Below are positions 34,760 to 47,369 of a stretch of 64,000 nt of DNA, one piece after another. How positions within the stretch are numbered: the stretch's first letter is position 1; the number at the start of each line of letters is the position of its first letter. Source of the stretch: Desmodus rotundus (lineage: Eukaryota > Chordata > Mammalia > Chiroptera > Phyllostomidae); the NCBI RefSeq assembly GCF_022682495.2, contig NC_071398.1, forward strand, positions 89,865,705 to 89,929,704, in the 5' to 3' direction. Below the pieces are notes generated by a model. That model was not told the DNA's origin and ran no database searches. It saw only the letters and a list, made by a program, of their open reading frames with translations. A program made the position numbers and the translations under genes.

Positions 34760-35290
34760 GCTATCTAGTTCTCTGACTTCAAAAGTAACACAAGCTCATT
34801 GTGCAATGCCAACAATACAATGATATAAAAGCTACAAATGAAAGTCCCCTAACATTCCTCCCATATCCCAGAGATAAACGATGCTAATACTTCCAACACA
34901 TGCGCTGTTATCATATTCTTATTCATTCACCAAAGAGGTATTAAACTCTCCTTTAGGTTTTTATTTTGTGTTGTGATGCTTTACATAACACAGTAGCTCA
35001 GCCACCTTTCAACATCAGCACATACGGATCTACAACACTTCACTCTAGTCCTGTACACGTATATCATAATCTATTTAATCACTGGGTTTTAAAAGAAATT
35101 TACCTATTACAAACAGTGCTGCAATGTGTATATGTGTATGTGTGTTGGGGGGCGGGTATTTGCATACTGGCATATTTCAGCAGAACAGGTTTCTAGAAGT
35201 GGAATGCTGAATCAAAGCATATTATTATTGCATGACGTTCTCCAGAAAGGTTGTACCAATGTCAGGTTTTCCAAAGCTGACAGTCAGCCT
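34760..35290 (-). mobile_element. Antisense old LINE-1 fragment
   Basis: The phrases 'caaacagtgctgcaatgtgt', 'ctagaagtggaatgctgaat' and 'ccagaaaggttgtaccaatg' match the frequent antisense L1M/HAL1 stretch also seen at 20.5 kb. A short TG-rich tract interrupts it near 35,125. Confidence 0.65.
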
Positions 35291-38200
35291 TTTTTCAGGG
35301 TGACGTCCCGGGATAAATTGGCCTGTTGCTTTGGGAGGGGACCCAAGACCCTGTCCACTGTGGGAACATCTAAGAGCAGCAGTAGAGGGAAAATTTCCCT
35401 GTCAAAGGTCGTGTCTGCAATCAAAATACCACATCTGATTGTGTCTCAGCTGATTCTGATTCCAATTTTGCTTTGTGCCTCTGTGCCAGTACTTGACCAG
35501 GAAATGAAGCCGCAGCCCACACCAGCTGGATGACACCTCATCCGGGCAGGACATCCATGTGACTGATGAGTCTGGGACAGACCCACCAAGACTCCCATCA
35601 GGGACTTCACAGAGGCCCATGGGTGACTGAGTTCCTTCCCCAGCAAGCAGAGGGGACCCTGCAGGGCTCGGTAAAGCCCTTCCCACCCGGCAATCTGAGC
35701 CAGGGTGGGAGGAGCTGAGGAATTCGAAAGCCAGAAACCCCAACAAACAGTGGTTCCCGAAGTCAGACCATGCTGCGCACCAACTCAGCTGTATTTGTCC
35801 CAGTTACAAGACCACACTCACGACCTCCTGGAGAAAGGTAGCGGCACTCTGGTGGTGCCCATACGGGCAAACACACAGGTAATAATCAACTCTCTGAGCT
35901 TCAGCCTTCATAGGTGTGCGTTTCACTGCATGTGAATTATGCTTCCAGGGAGAGAGGGAGGGAGCAGAAAAGAGAGAGAAGAAAGGCAAGGGAAGGGAAG
36001 CGGTGGCAATAGCGAACAAGCCCCACAGTGCACCCTGTCTGACCGCCCCAGCACACGTCTCCTGAGGACACTGCCAGAGCAGAGCACACCCTGAGATCCA
36101 GCCTGTACCAGGTGAGCTGCTGGGTCGGCCCTGAGCCCTTTGCCCGACCATGGGGCATCCACTGTGAACAGTCAACAGCACAAGGGATGGAGTAACAGAG
36201 ACAAGCTTCTCCAAAAGAACAACATCTGGTGATGTAATATTGCAAAGGATTAATGACGATTTCCCTCCTCACCCTCCCTGTTATTTTATGAACTTCTCCC
36301 CCCCGCCCCACCCCCCATGCCTATAGAGAATCAGGAAGCTGCCATTTGCCCCATAGGAGACTTGTCTTGGTGGAGCCCGAGAGGAAAGATGGCAAATTGT
36401 TGGCTTTGCAATTCAGAAGCCATGGTCCTTGCGGACCCCAGAGATAGGATGGAGGGGTGGGCAGCGCCGGAGGAGACAGTCTCCTCCGCTCTACCGACCG
36501 GCCTGGCTTCCGCCCTCCCCACCCCTAAGAGAAGAGAAAGGAAGGAGAGAGACCAGCTGGATGGGGACACACAGGAGAGGCACGGAGGCCTTCATCTCCC
36601 AGGAGCAGCTGGCTTCACAAGGAGAGAGTGGCAGACCCCTGGGAATGTTCAGGGGTTTCAGAGCAGGGGAACTTGAGTAGCTTCCAACCTCAAGAGTCTG
36701 CATGTGCCTGGAACTGAATAAGATTATGTTTTCTGCCACCAGAAGAAAAAGTGAACTAAAAATAGATAGTTTGGGAAAAATACAGACTTATTTTTTGCAT
36801 ATCTGTATTAGTGGGAAAATGTATCTTTGCTGCAAAAGTACAATTCTCTGGAGTGGATGTTTTTGATCACATTCTGCATCCCCCTTATCACAAAAATGCC
36901 TTTTACAAGCCTAGAAACCACATACGCGTCCTAACTGGGGCAGTTAAGCAAGGGGGCAAAGGATAGTTAGGGCTCGGTGCCCGTCCTCTGGGGATTTTTA
37001 GTGTCAGCTCAGATACTAAGTGGGAAAATGGAAGGTGCCAGATTTCCCCCTCTACACTTGCCAAGAAAGATGTGTTTCCGGGCCCTGGTGCCCAGGCCTG
37101 CCATACCAAATTAGGAAAAGAGGACCATGAGGCTCATTTCACATCTCACTTCCTTGTCCCCAAACGTGGCTCAGGGGACACCCAGGAACTAGACGAGGGA
37201 GACAGGGTTCCGTTGGCCAGATGGCCTGCTACAGATCACGCCAAAACAGAGACTATGAATGAGGGCCTCTCCAAGCCCTCATTGGACGGCTTGGACACCT
37301 GGACCCCATCTCTCCCACCCCTCCCCACACCCCAGCCTAACCTTGGCCTCGCTCCAGTGTGGAAATATCCTTCTCGTTCAACCCCGGGGGTGGGTGATTC
37401 AGTTCTGAGAACAGAACTGGGGGGTCAATTGGCCAAAGGAAACAGGTAGAGATTTCTTTCAAGTTCAAGTTCATTGTTTCCAAGTCAATGAACTTAAGAT
37501 TCTATGGTTTTCCCTCCCCAGATGAGTGCTGGGTGAACAGAAGGGTGGAGTAATCAGCTGAAGTGCAGAAACCCTACCTTGGATGCTTCAACGGTTGAGA
37601 AAGAGTTTCTGAATCAAGAGCAATAATGACCCATCAAATGCTGGCTGGAGATTTAGCAAACTTGACTGAGAAGAGCCATTTGAGATCTAGACAGGTGTCA
37701 TCGTAGTTTCACTCATTGTGGGAGGCACAGAAAATATTAAAAGCCAGCTGGCTGAAAGACTGCCAAAACGGAAAACAGACTCCCTTTGGTTCACCGAAGA
37801 TGACATATTGGAACAGCCAGTTTGCCAGAACACTTTAATTCTGAAAGGAGGCAAAATTAATGAATATTCAAAGACCTAAGAATGGAAGCATAAGGCTTTT
37901 TCATCTTCTGGAAATGGTGTCCGGCCCATACAGACAAGCTTGTTTTCGTAGGGCCGGTACAGTTCAGATCGGTTTACCCTAGGTCTTCTTAATTAACATT
38001 TCCAGTCACTGCTAAGTTTTTCAGGGTAAGAACCTTGGCCTTCTCTTTGCATAAAAGGGCCCTGGAGTATGCAAACTGGGGCTTCATCATTATCTGAAGA
38101 CTTAACTAAGCTTGGCATGGAAATTGGATTTCAGTTCTCCTTTTCCTCTTCTCAGTTAAAACAAGTACGAAGATTGGTGAGAAAATGTTTATAATGGGGT

Positions 38201-38869
38201 CGAGAAGACAGTTCATTCAGAGATTCAGCATTGTGACTTTTTGCCTGAACAAATGAAAGTGAATTGCTGGACCATGAATTGCTAACTTTAAAACATGAAC
38301 ATCTGACATAAAAACATAACAATATACCAATGTGGTCATCCTTTGCCTGGAATTGAAGAGCAAGCTTCTGATCTTTTAAAACTACTTTATGGTCTACTAA
38401 CGAAACACATTTTTTAGTCCTCAGAAGTCGATCTTTACAAAAAAAAAAAAAAAAATCCCCTGCACAGAATGACACTTCCTGTTTGTGGCTGTTCAGCGCT
38501 CCTCTCAGGCCTGACAGACAGGACTCTGCTGAGCTTCTGGGTCTTCCAGCTGGTACCCAGGTTGCTATAGAGACTCGGAGAGTTGATTCCCAAGCGAGCA
38601 GTTGTCTGAGGACTCTCTGCTTGGGGCCTGAAAACAGCTCTGTGGGAGCAGATTTTTCAGGCACAAATTTTTCCAGAGTTAAAATGAAAGCCCCCAGGGA
38701 GCAAGGATTCACCTGCTTCGTCCCCAGACAGAGAAAATGGAATTCAGAGTTTGCCTCCATGTGAGTTTGGCAAATGACCTCAGCAATACTTTATTTGTAG
38801 TTTCACAAATCATCTCTGGAAAGCTAGGGGTCACCAGACCCCCAGTCCCACCAGCAGGGACAATCTGCT
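35291..38869. other. Intergenic DNA
   Basis: I see no conserved exon, RNA gene or named repeat in this 3.6 kb. It includes a C-run near 36,296-36,315 and a poly-A tract at about 38,439-38,456. Frames of 100-200 codons on both strands have no recognisable protein content; the longest (38,152-38,760, - strand) owes a poly-Phe stretch to the poly-A. Confidence 0.45.
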
Positions 38870-39043
38870 CAGAGAGGGGAAGGGACGGAGAGAAGGAGAG
38901 AAACATCAATGTGTGGTTGCCTCACACACGCCCCCTACTGGGGACCTGGCCTGCAACCCAGGCATGTGCCCTGACTGGGAATCAAACTGGTGACCCTTTG
39001 GCTCCCAGGCCCGTGTCAATCCACTGAGCCACACCAGCCAGGC
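38870..39043 (-). mobile_element. VES SINE, antisense, lacking its A-tail part
   Basis: From 'gagagaaacatcaatgtgtg' through 'caacccaggcatgtgccctg' and 'tgggaatcaaactggtgacc' to 'gagccacaccagccaggc'. The part that would be the A-rich tail is missing or degraded. Confidence 0.9.
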
Positions 39044-39464
39044 TTAATAAAGCAAGTGTCTCCGACATTTTTAAAAAGCTGACTATTTTGTATTTATTTT
39101 GATATTTGTTGGCCTTTACAGAAACCTGTCTGGCATCCCAAGGGGAGGAAAGATTTCCAGTTGGTGTAAGCTTTTAAGAAGTTCAGAGGGCAAGGCTGTC
39201 TGGCAGAGTGCCATGGGCAACCGTCCTGATAGGAGCCTCTACCTTCGGCTCCCAGCCTCCCCTTCCCCAGCTGCTGAGGTCTGGCCTCACTCCCCTCTGC
39301 CCTCAGCCCCCTCTGACCCAGCTGTGTCTCAGGGCTTGCTTCTCCCATAAGGAGTTTCATATCAGCAGAGACTCAATTTTATTGTTCAAAATCAGCCCAC
39401 ATCAGCCCACTTTGTCCCCAGCTTAAAAACGCAGCCCAGCCAAGCCAGCCCCCGAGCCGGTTCA

Positions 39465-39710
39465 GAGCACCTTCCTTTCCTCTGCGCTGCCTCCCTTCTG
39501 CTTGAGCATCAGCTTAATGAAACCTGCCTGGACCTTTCTCTGGGGTTTCCTCTCGATGTCTATCTTGGGGAACCCAGGAACCCCCATGCCAGTGACAAGG
39601 CCAGTGACTTTAAGGCAGGAAATGACAACTTTTTTATTTGTGTCAGCAGCAAAAGGCTTGAGTTTCTCAGATTTGGGGTTCAGAATTGTAGGAGCCCTCT
39701 GAAGGTGAAC
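39465..39710 (-). other. Unidentified lysine-rich open stretch
   Basis: On the - strand an 82-codon frame lies between in-frame stops at 39,713-39,711 and 39,464-39,462. It includes the parts APTILNPKSEKLKPFAADTN, KVVISCLKVTGLVTGMGVPG and RKVQAGFIKLMLKQKGGSAE. It has no early ATG (first Met about halfway). I do not recognise it. It could be a fragment of a processed pseudogene, an old exon or chance. Confidence 0.2.
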
Positions 39711-39776
39711 TCATCTCCTACCCCGAAGCAGGGTGGCACCATTCCTCAAAGAAAAGATCCCTGTTTTAGTTGTTAT

Positions 39777-39966
39777 TTTTTTAATTCTCACCCAAGGATA
39801 TGTGTATTAATTTTAGAGAGAGAGGGAGGGAGGGAGAGAGAGAGAGAAGCACAGATGTGAGAGAGAAACATCAATCAGTTGCCTCCTGTATGCGCCCTGA
39901 CAAGGGATCAGACCCACCGCCTTTTGGTGGGTGACACTCCAACCCACTGAGCAACCTGACCAGGGC
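39777..39966 (-). mobile_element. VES-related SINE, antisense, divergent subfamily
   Basis: It has 'attctcacccaaggatatgt', a purine run, 'gagagaaacatcaatcagtt', 'gcctcctgtatgcgccctga' and ends 'actgagcaacctgaccagggc'. The 'acccaaggatatg' opening and 'gcctcctgtatg' phrase mark a different VES-type subfamily from the copies at 29, 32, 39.0 and 50 kb. The copy at 47.6 kb is its closest relative in this window. Confidence 0.85.
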
Positions 39967-41835
39967 TGATGGTTTGTTTTTAATTAGGAAAAAGACCACT
40001 AAGTTTACAGCTGAAATATCTTCGACATCTTTAGATCCTGGGAAAGAAAAAAATTGCCAAAATATATTCAGAATCGGTGAAATGCTTCTGAGGTGGCAAT
40101 TTGGCTTTCCTGCTTCTTAACTGAGCAGAAAGACCTGGGCTTAATCCTGGTTATTTATGAATGACCTACTTAAATTAACATCCAACAGTGGGTTTCTGTA
40201 GGAGTGAATGATACCCAGCAAGTGCTTAAAGCTTGCTTGGCACACAGAGAAACTCGACGGAGAGGAACTGTCAGTATCGGAGCTAGTTCCAGCGCCCCTC
40301 CTACCCCTGAGGGATGGCAGCCTCTGTGGCTGCAGCAATTAGGTGCATAATTGTTCTCCGGGCTCCTCTTCAGGGAACAACAGTGGCCCATAGGGAATGA
40401 CACTGAGGAGATACGTTGTAGGCAAAGGGGCTGGGTGGTTTCAGCTAATCTTTGATGGAGGTCTGAGAACTCTATACTCGCAGCTGGTCGTTGGTTTCGT
40501 CCCCCTGTTCCCAAGCCCCTCTGTGAGAGAGTGAGAACATGGGGAGACCCGTGCCTTTCCCACTGTCGCACACCTGCCGAGGAGGCCTTTGCTGGTGTAT
40601 TGCAGCCGTTAATTCTCGTCCATGCCTACACGGCATTTGAGGCACATCCATCGTCCAAATTTTGTGTCCAGGGGAGAGGAAGTGCATGTGGAAATCGTTT
40701 GCCTCAGACTCGACCCCTTGCAGCCGTGCTCTGAAGAACTCAGAGCCCCTGCTCCTTGACACTGACCCCTTCTCTGGGACCCCAGCATTTCTTGGCTTAT
40801 TTGGTGAACTTGGGCATTTAGCCCAATTTGGCTGCTCAGTTCTGTTCAGGAGGAAGACAGTTAGAGATTCATGCAGAAAGGAGAAGAAAAAACACGTTTC
40901 ATCAGTGGGAAGGTGTTACTACAGACCGACCAAGATTTCAGAAAGACTCTTGAGCCTACAGGGGCTTCAAGGCCAGTGCTAAGAGTCACTGCAGCTGGAA
41001 ACACCAGGGGCTCTTTTATTTTGATTTCTCCTCTTCTTTATCTCCATGTGCAAGACCTCATCGTCTTGGGCATTTACTCACACCCTTCCTCTCTCCCTGC
41101 AGCTGCCGTAGCATTGTTACTTCTTGTCTGAGATATTGCAATAGCTTCTTAATGTGTTTACTTGCCCGGCTAAGAATCACATCTGCACCTGACTTCCCCA
41201 CGTGCCTTCCAGGACTCGCTGTCCCAATGAACGGGGATGGGAGGGGAGAGCAGGAAAGAGTCTGGGAGACCCCAAGATATCTTACCTACGGCTCCCATAA
41301 GCAGACAACCCAAAGAAGGAGAGAGGGAAGTATGGAAGCCCTGGTTAGTGGAAAATTACAATAGATTCTAAAGCAGGAAGTCCCGTGTTTGTGTAAAAGG
41401 GGACTTCCACAGCATTTAATAACCCTGAACTGAGTGTCAAGAATGTTATGGCTTTAATTGCACCCCCGGGTAATAAACGATTCTGCAAAGAGGTGGTGTG
41501 CTAGGAACTCGAAGGAAGAAATGGCTACAAAGTGGAAAGCAGACAACCTAGAAGCCGGGAGAAAACCGCTTGGAGTTGGGACAGAGGTGGGACTGAGTGT
41601 CCAAGGGTCTGGCTGAGGAGGTGGTCCCGGCGCACTGTGGGACTCATGCTCCACTCAGCCTGCAGTGGGAGGGGGGAGTGTCAGAAGTGAGGGCCAGAGC
41701 CCCACGAAGCGAACAAAGACTGTGTGTTCATTTGTCTGTCATAAATTTGGAAATCCAAAGGCGCCCACTGCATTCAACAGAAGCTTGGCGCTTTTATGGA
41801 ACATTTCGTTTCAGTCTCAGGCTAAGCCGAAAATA
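39967..41835. other. Intergenic DNA with a possible L2 trace
   Basis: No exon is recognised. About 41,090-41,220 ('gatattgcaatagcttctta' and following) resembles an L2 fragment. The rest is unassigned. Confidence 0.4.
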
Positions 41836-41985
41836 ACTTAGGCACTGTTCTTAAAGCTGTTTTGCAGATGAGGAAACTGAGGCTCTTGAGAACCGAAGTG
41901 ACTTAGGTAAATTCACTTAGGTGTACGTGACAGAACTGGGGTTTGAACTCAGGATATCTGAGCCCATGTTGGTTAAAACACAGGA
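41836..41985 (-). repeat. MIR SINE, antisense
   Basis: Antisense MIR landmarks: 'ttgcagatgaggaaactgag', 'gaagtgacttaggtaaattc' and 'gaactggggtttgaactcag'. The match to the MIR core is strong. Confidence 0.85.
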
Positions 41986-42639
41986 TAAGAGAGGACCGCA
42001 GATGGGTAAGGGCATCCATGGGACTCAGGGGCTTGGGTGGGGCAGAGGTCACAGAGGCACCTCCAAACCCTGTCTCTGACCTGAAAAACCTAGGGGGACA
42101 GGGAACCCTCCTCTGAGCGATACTGGGATGTCTGCTGAGGAAGTCCAGGACAGCGCCCAGACAGAGGGTGTAGCACGGGGGGCTCCTGCCACAGCAGCAG
42201 TGGCTAGGTTTCAGGCTCCACAGCTGGTCCCGAAGGGATGGGCTCCACCCAGCAACTTCCAGAGCAACGGGGCACAGTCTGTCGGGGGTGGCAGGAGGAA
42301 GGAGGAGACTGTGCGTGTCTGACATTTTATACAGGACTTGCGGTTGCAGAATTTGCAGGGCCCTGTGCCAAAGGAAATTGTGGCCTCTTGTTCAGCATTA
42401 ATAGGAACCCCAAGATGGTGACAGCCGAGCATGGAGACCTTCCAAGCCGGGGCCCAGGGGCGGCACAGGTCACACACACCCCATTACCTCCTGCATCTGG
42501 CTTTGCTTCCAGCTGCCATCACTGATATTTTCCTGGAGGAGGAGTTTGACAGGGAGAGGGGCTAGGCAGAACGAAGATTGTAACTTCTCTTTCTTCCCCA
42601 AATTCACACAAAATAGCTGAAATTTAACAGTCCCCCTGA
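41986..42639. other. Intergenic DNA
   Basis: No exon or repeat is recognised between the two antisense MIR copies. Open frames of up to 140 codons on both strands overlap and lack recognisable content. Confidence 0.4.
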
Positions 42640-42840
42640 CCAAGTAGGTAGAGTGTGCTAAGCCCTTGTCTGTGTTGTGACTCCTCCCCCACAACACACC
42701 TTCCCACTTGAGAAAAGTGAGAAAAGCGAGGCTACGAGAGGCTGTAAGACCCAGTCAGCTGGAGGAAAGTTCAGATTTGAACCCAGGACTCCAGATCTCC
42801 CCTAATCAGTACATTGCCTCGACCTTTGAACCCTGCAAGA
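42640..42840 (-). repeat. MIR SINE, antisense
   Basis: 'cccacttgagaaaagtgaga' with 'gaggctgtaagacccagtca' and 'agatttgaacccaggactcc' fit an antisense MIR core. Confidence 0.7.
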
Positions 42841-43129
42841 AGTGGATGCTTCAGGGGCTTCTGGCAGGGATGCTGGTAGTTTCATGCTAGGGCAGTATTT
42901 ATCTACTGTTAGAAATCATTTTCATAATTTTTAGCCATGTGTTCAGTCCACCTATGCTGTTATTTGCTTAGAATTTTCATTCACTCATTCACTTTTTAAA
43001 AACTTCAGCTTCATTATAAAATATACTTACTGTGAATCTGTCACTTTGGTGTGCTGGCCCTACAATTATTTTCCAATACACATTAAAATAAATAAACTCT
43101 GCCCCACCTACTCTACTTTTATAAATTTA

Positions 43130-43560
43130 TTCCATAAATATGTTCACAGATGTGTGAAGTGACATATCCCCAGAAGAGTCACTGCAACATTGTTCTGATG
43201 ACTGTCCCTCAGTAGGGAGCTGGTTATGTGACGGAAAATGGCACAGCCATAAAAACGGCGCAGTCGTAAAAAGGAGGAAGCTCGCCATGTCCTGATAAGG
43301 AGCTGTTGTTATGAGAAAAGAACAAGGTACAAAATCGTGTACCCAGCGTCATATATGTTAAAGAAGGGGGGGACAGGAATGGCTACATTTTATATGCTTA
43401 AAATCTTTTTTGAGAAAAGTGTACCAACAAATTGACACAGTGGTCCCCGTTGGGCAGGAAGAGTTTCGGCAATGATGGGAGGAAAATTGTTCATGCTCAT
43501 TGAACCATGTGACTGTATTATCTGCCCCCAAAATGAAACAAACTGAAATAATACATTATG
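43130..43560 (+). mobile_element. Old LINE-1/HAL1 3' fragment
   Basis: 'gcaacattgttctgatgact', 'ggcacagccataaaaacggc' and 'gtacaaaatcgtgtacccag' are typical of an L1M/HAL1 3' end. Diverged and non-coding. Confidence 0.6.
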
Positions 43561-46500
43561 ACAGAAATGGTTGTCCACCTACTGCCTAAAACCGTCTTAG
43601 GAGCCATCAACAGGGTGTGTCCCCGCCTGAGGAAGTTGTTGCTCTGACGGGCTGGCCCCTCCCCCAAGTGCTCCCGTGGGTGGGATGATGGCCTTGGTGC
43701 GAGCTGCCCAGCAGGTGAAACGTCCAGGGCAGGTAAGCCAGCCCTGGCGCTGAGCAGGATGCGGAAGGACGCCACCGTTAAGCAAAGCTCCGCAGCCATA
43801 TCACCTGCCAGAGAAGCCCACAGTGCTGACTGCCCTGAAGCCCAGCAAATGGTCCGAGCCTCAGAGAGCAGGGGCTTGTCCCTTTGTGAAGAACGAGGGA
43901 GCTCTGTCCACGCTGGCAGGTGAATTGTGACCAGACAATAAGAACAGGGACTGAAATTGGGGTCATCCAAGACAGTGTCTTCTAACCTCAGCTGAGAGTT
44001 ATGGGAAACAAAGATGGGAACAGCAGCCAGGTCAGGATGGGAGCCGTGGGTGACAGACAACAGGCACCGTGCGTAGAGGAGGGTGTGCAGGGGCACGTTC
44101 TGAGTGGGGGAGTTGGTCAACAAAGAGATGACTCAGGCCCCTGGGTGGGTGGTTGAGTCAAGACCGTCTGACACAAGACTGGTTGCACTTCTGCTAACGC
44201 TGCCTACGATTGATTACATTAGCTGTGTCGGCAACGACACGATTCTCTTGACTGATAACTGAGCTTGCAGTCCACCCAAGGGGCTAGACTTCTCCCAACA
44301 CACTGTTCTTACGAGCTGTCTTCTTCCTGTGTTTGGGCAGCGGAGCCTTCAAGCTTGGAGTAAATCTTTACGCTTATCCCTATCAAATCTCAACTTGCAG
44401 TTCTGATAAAGCAGTGGGAGTCAGGCAATATTTTAATTCTGATTCCGCTTTGTGGGTGTTGATGTGCTCTCACTCTCTCTCTCTCCAAGCTTTGAGCCAC
44501 TTGCAAATCTGATCCAAGGTGTTTAGAAAAAGGTTAAAAGTGCAAGTTGACATGGACACATCAAGAAGACTCTGTGGATATAACATTCAACCAACTAAAT
44601 CAGCCCAATTGTCTTGTCTGAGGAATACCTGGGCCACATGGCCGCCCGGGGTTTGCAGATGGCTCGTTCCTGGTCCACCTGTCAGGAAAGGGCTCTGAAA
44701 AAAGGAAGAGAGTGTTTGCTTTGACCTGACTCGATCTGGGTAAACTCATGCTCGTTTCTGAAGGTCCCAGCTTCTGTTCTGTTTTTAGGTGCCTTTATTT
44801 AACACTCTATATTTTAGAATTCTTTCCAGGGATGAACCAATAGATCTTTGGTGTCCTTTTTAGAGTTCTTGTCCTTTAGAGAACTAGAATCACACCTTCC
44901 CATGCGTCCCAGCTGTCCTGTATCTATCCTCATCTCTACAGTGCTTCGGTTATTGACAAGGTTGTAGGGACCATACGTCCAAACTCGTTCGGTTCCTGGG
45001 ATTTAAAAACTGTGAATCTGGTGACTGGAGTTCTTCAAAGCAGCTGTCAGCTCTCTCTCCATCCTCTGTCTGCATCTTCATTCCCTGTGTAACTAGGGGA
45101 CGGAGGGACTGAGGGTTTCTGCTTTCTTTTCGACATCTGTTAGTGAGATGCTGTTTGCACCACGCAGTGGCCCTTCCTGGCCTTTTTCTGACACTAGGGA
45201 GCTCTTAGTGTTGTCCTCTTTTTTTTTCTTTTTTTTTTTTTTCAGCCTCAGCTCACTCTGGGCTTCAGCGTTCCCTGTGCTCTGACTTTGATCTCTGCCT
45301 GGCCTTTGAGATTTTCCTTGGGCAGGAGGCCTGTCCTCCATCAGTGCTGCGCATCTCGCCTCCTTAGAGAGTTCCCTGGGGGGGTCCTGCTCACTCCCCA
45401 CGTCCTTCATCTCTGCGGCCTCTGCGTTCTATGTGGTTATGACTGTTTCTGAGAATCCCCCATCTCTCTTGACCAATTGATTTTTTTCTAGCCTCGGCCC
45501 AGGTGCACACATCTATTTTTCATTTTTTATTAACCAAGACTCGCTTTTTTGGTTTATTGGGGGGGGATGGCATAGAACAAAACTAATTAGAGCAAACTTG
45601 AGCAAACACTGGAATTTATTATAGGGGCCTACAAATGTCTCTCAGAGGCTAAGGCAGGAATTCGGGTGGGCCTCAGGAAAAGCTGGAATCGGGGGCTGGA
45701 AACTCACTGGGCTTCACCGTTTCTGTCTCTGGTCTCTCATTCCCACTGGGCACCTGCTTTATGCTCTCTCTGTGCAGACTGGTTCTGTCTGCTTCCCTGG
45801 GCCTCGTGGTTGAACACGGCAGAACCACAGCTCCAAAGTTTACACTTCATGGTTCCAGCCCCTCGGAGAGGTGAGCCTGCTGTCTCTCAGTCCTCAATTC
45901 TGATTCACAAAAGACAGACCTGAACTGGTCCCGCCAGCCAGGAATCTTGCAGTTCCAATGTGGCCACAGGACCTGCTTGCTTGGTGTGGTGTAGGCAGGC
46001 TATTCTTAGACGAGCAGGGAGAGGAGCAAAGCCTATTAGGTGTCTACTATTCATTCAGCGAATATTTCTGAGTCCAAATACTATTTTAATTGTTAGGGAC
46101 ACTACAGGAGAAGCAAAAGACAATCTTTGAAAATTCTCATGCATTAAATGTCAGGCGCATCTCTAACTCTTCTGCACCCCTTTGTTCTGTAATTTGACAT
46201 GGTCAGTTTCTACTCCTTCTACATCAGTAACCATCTCATTCCCAGCAACAGTTCTCCTTAGAGACACACTAACTCAGGAATCTGCTGACTTATGGAAATG
46301 CGCTGAAGAAACACATGAGCGAATTACCCAGGGTCCTGGCCTTCCCAGGGAGAAAGACCTGTGGGGTACTAAGCGTATCTAAGAGAGACGCAAATGGCAC
46401 CCCTGGCTTTGTGGCTGGGCCACACTTAGTAGACAGGGACTATGGGGAGAAGACACAGACTGAAAAGGCCAACTGATCCAAAAAGGAGAAATGTGAGGAC

Positions 46501-47369
46501 TTAAAATCAAATCAGAGCAGCCATAGTTTAAAAACATTTTTAGATGAGCACATATTTATCAAGCTTTTGGTGGAAGATGTTAGGTGCTAGATTCTTTGGG
46601 AAACATAAAGGAACAGAAAGTACACTCCAAGCCCTCTGAAAACTTGCAGCTAGCTTGATAGAGGAGGTGGAAAATGGATAATGTAACACAGAGCGCTGTG
46701 TTTCGGGGTTTGATCAGAAATGCTGCAGGAATTCAGAAACATGAAAGCTCACGTAGGAGATGAGCCTGAGCAGGGCCCTTCAGGATGGGCAGGGTTCGCA
46801 CGTGCAGAAAAAGCCAAGGAACAGTTTTATGGAGAGGATCCGGCGTCACTTACCTGTCCTGCTCAGGGTTCCGAGCTTCAATCATTATGCATTCATTCAT
46901 TAATTCATTCATTGAACATTTACTGGTGCCTACCTATGTGGGCACCAGATATTGCGTGTATAAAGGGTACAAAGATGGAAATAATCCTGGTCACTAGTGG
47001 GCTTAATGTGAGGGTTTCTTAAAAGAATAGGCATTTAAAAATAAAAGTATAAGCATTATAGATGCCCTCATTTTGATGATAGGATGGGTACATGTAACCA
47101 ATCAGCCTAAATTGTTGCTGTGACTTTAAACGTGCCTTCCACGGCATTGATATTTAGCACATGTTTTGAGAATCTACCACGTGATAGGCACAAAAGGTAG
47201 GTGAAAAAATCAGACATGTTCCCTGTACTCCTGGAGCCGACCATCTACGTGAGGGGCAGTCCCTTGAACAAGTAATTACAATCACGTATGTTGAGCGCAC
47301 AGAGGAGAGGGAGAGCTCCTGCTCTGGGAGCAGAGGGCGCGAATGACTCACCTGGCTGGTGAGTCAGGG
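43561..47369. other. Intergenic DNA
   Basis: I recognise no exon or RNA gene. A T-run lies near 45,221-45,242. About 46,560-47,030 ('tcattcattgaacatttact' and following) resembles L2/MIR-type sequence but is not firmly assigned. Open frames such as 43,518-44,123 and 45,093-45,410 on the - strand show no recognisable protein. Confidence 0.4.

Noticed and set aside
38152..38760. A 202-codon - strand frame
   Set aside because: It has no recognisable domain and contains poly-Phe from a poly-A tract. Likely chance.
43518..44123. A 201-codon - strand frame
   Set aside because: No recognisable protein and no splice or promoter context; its end overlaps an old L1 fragment.
45093..45410. A lysine-rich 105-codon - strand frame
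   Set aside because: The poly-Lys comes from a T-run and no homologous protein is recognised.
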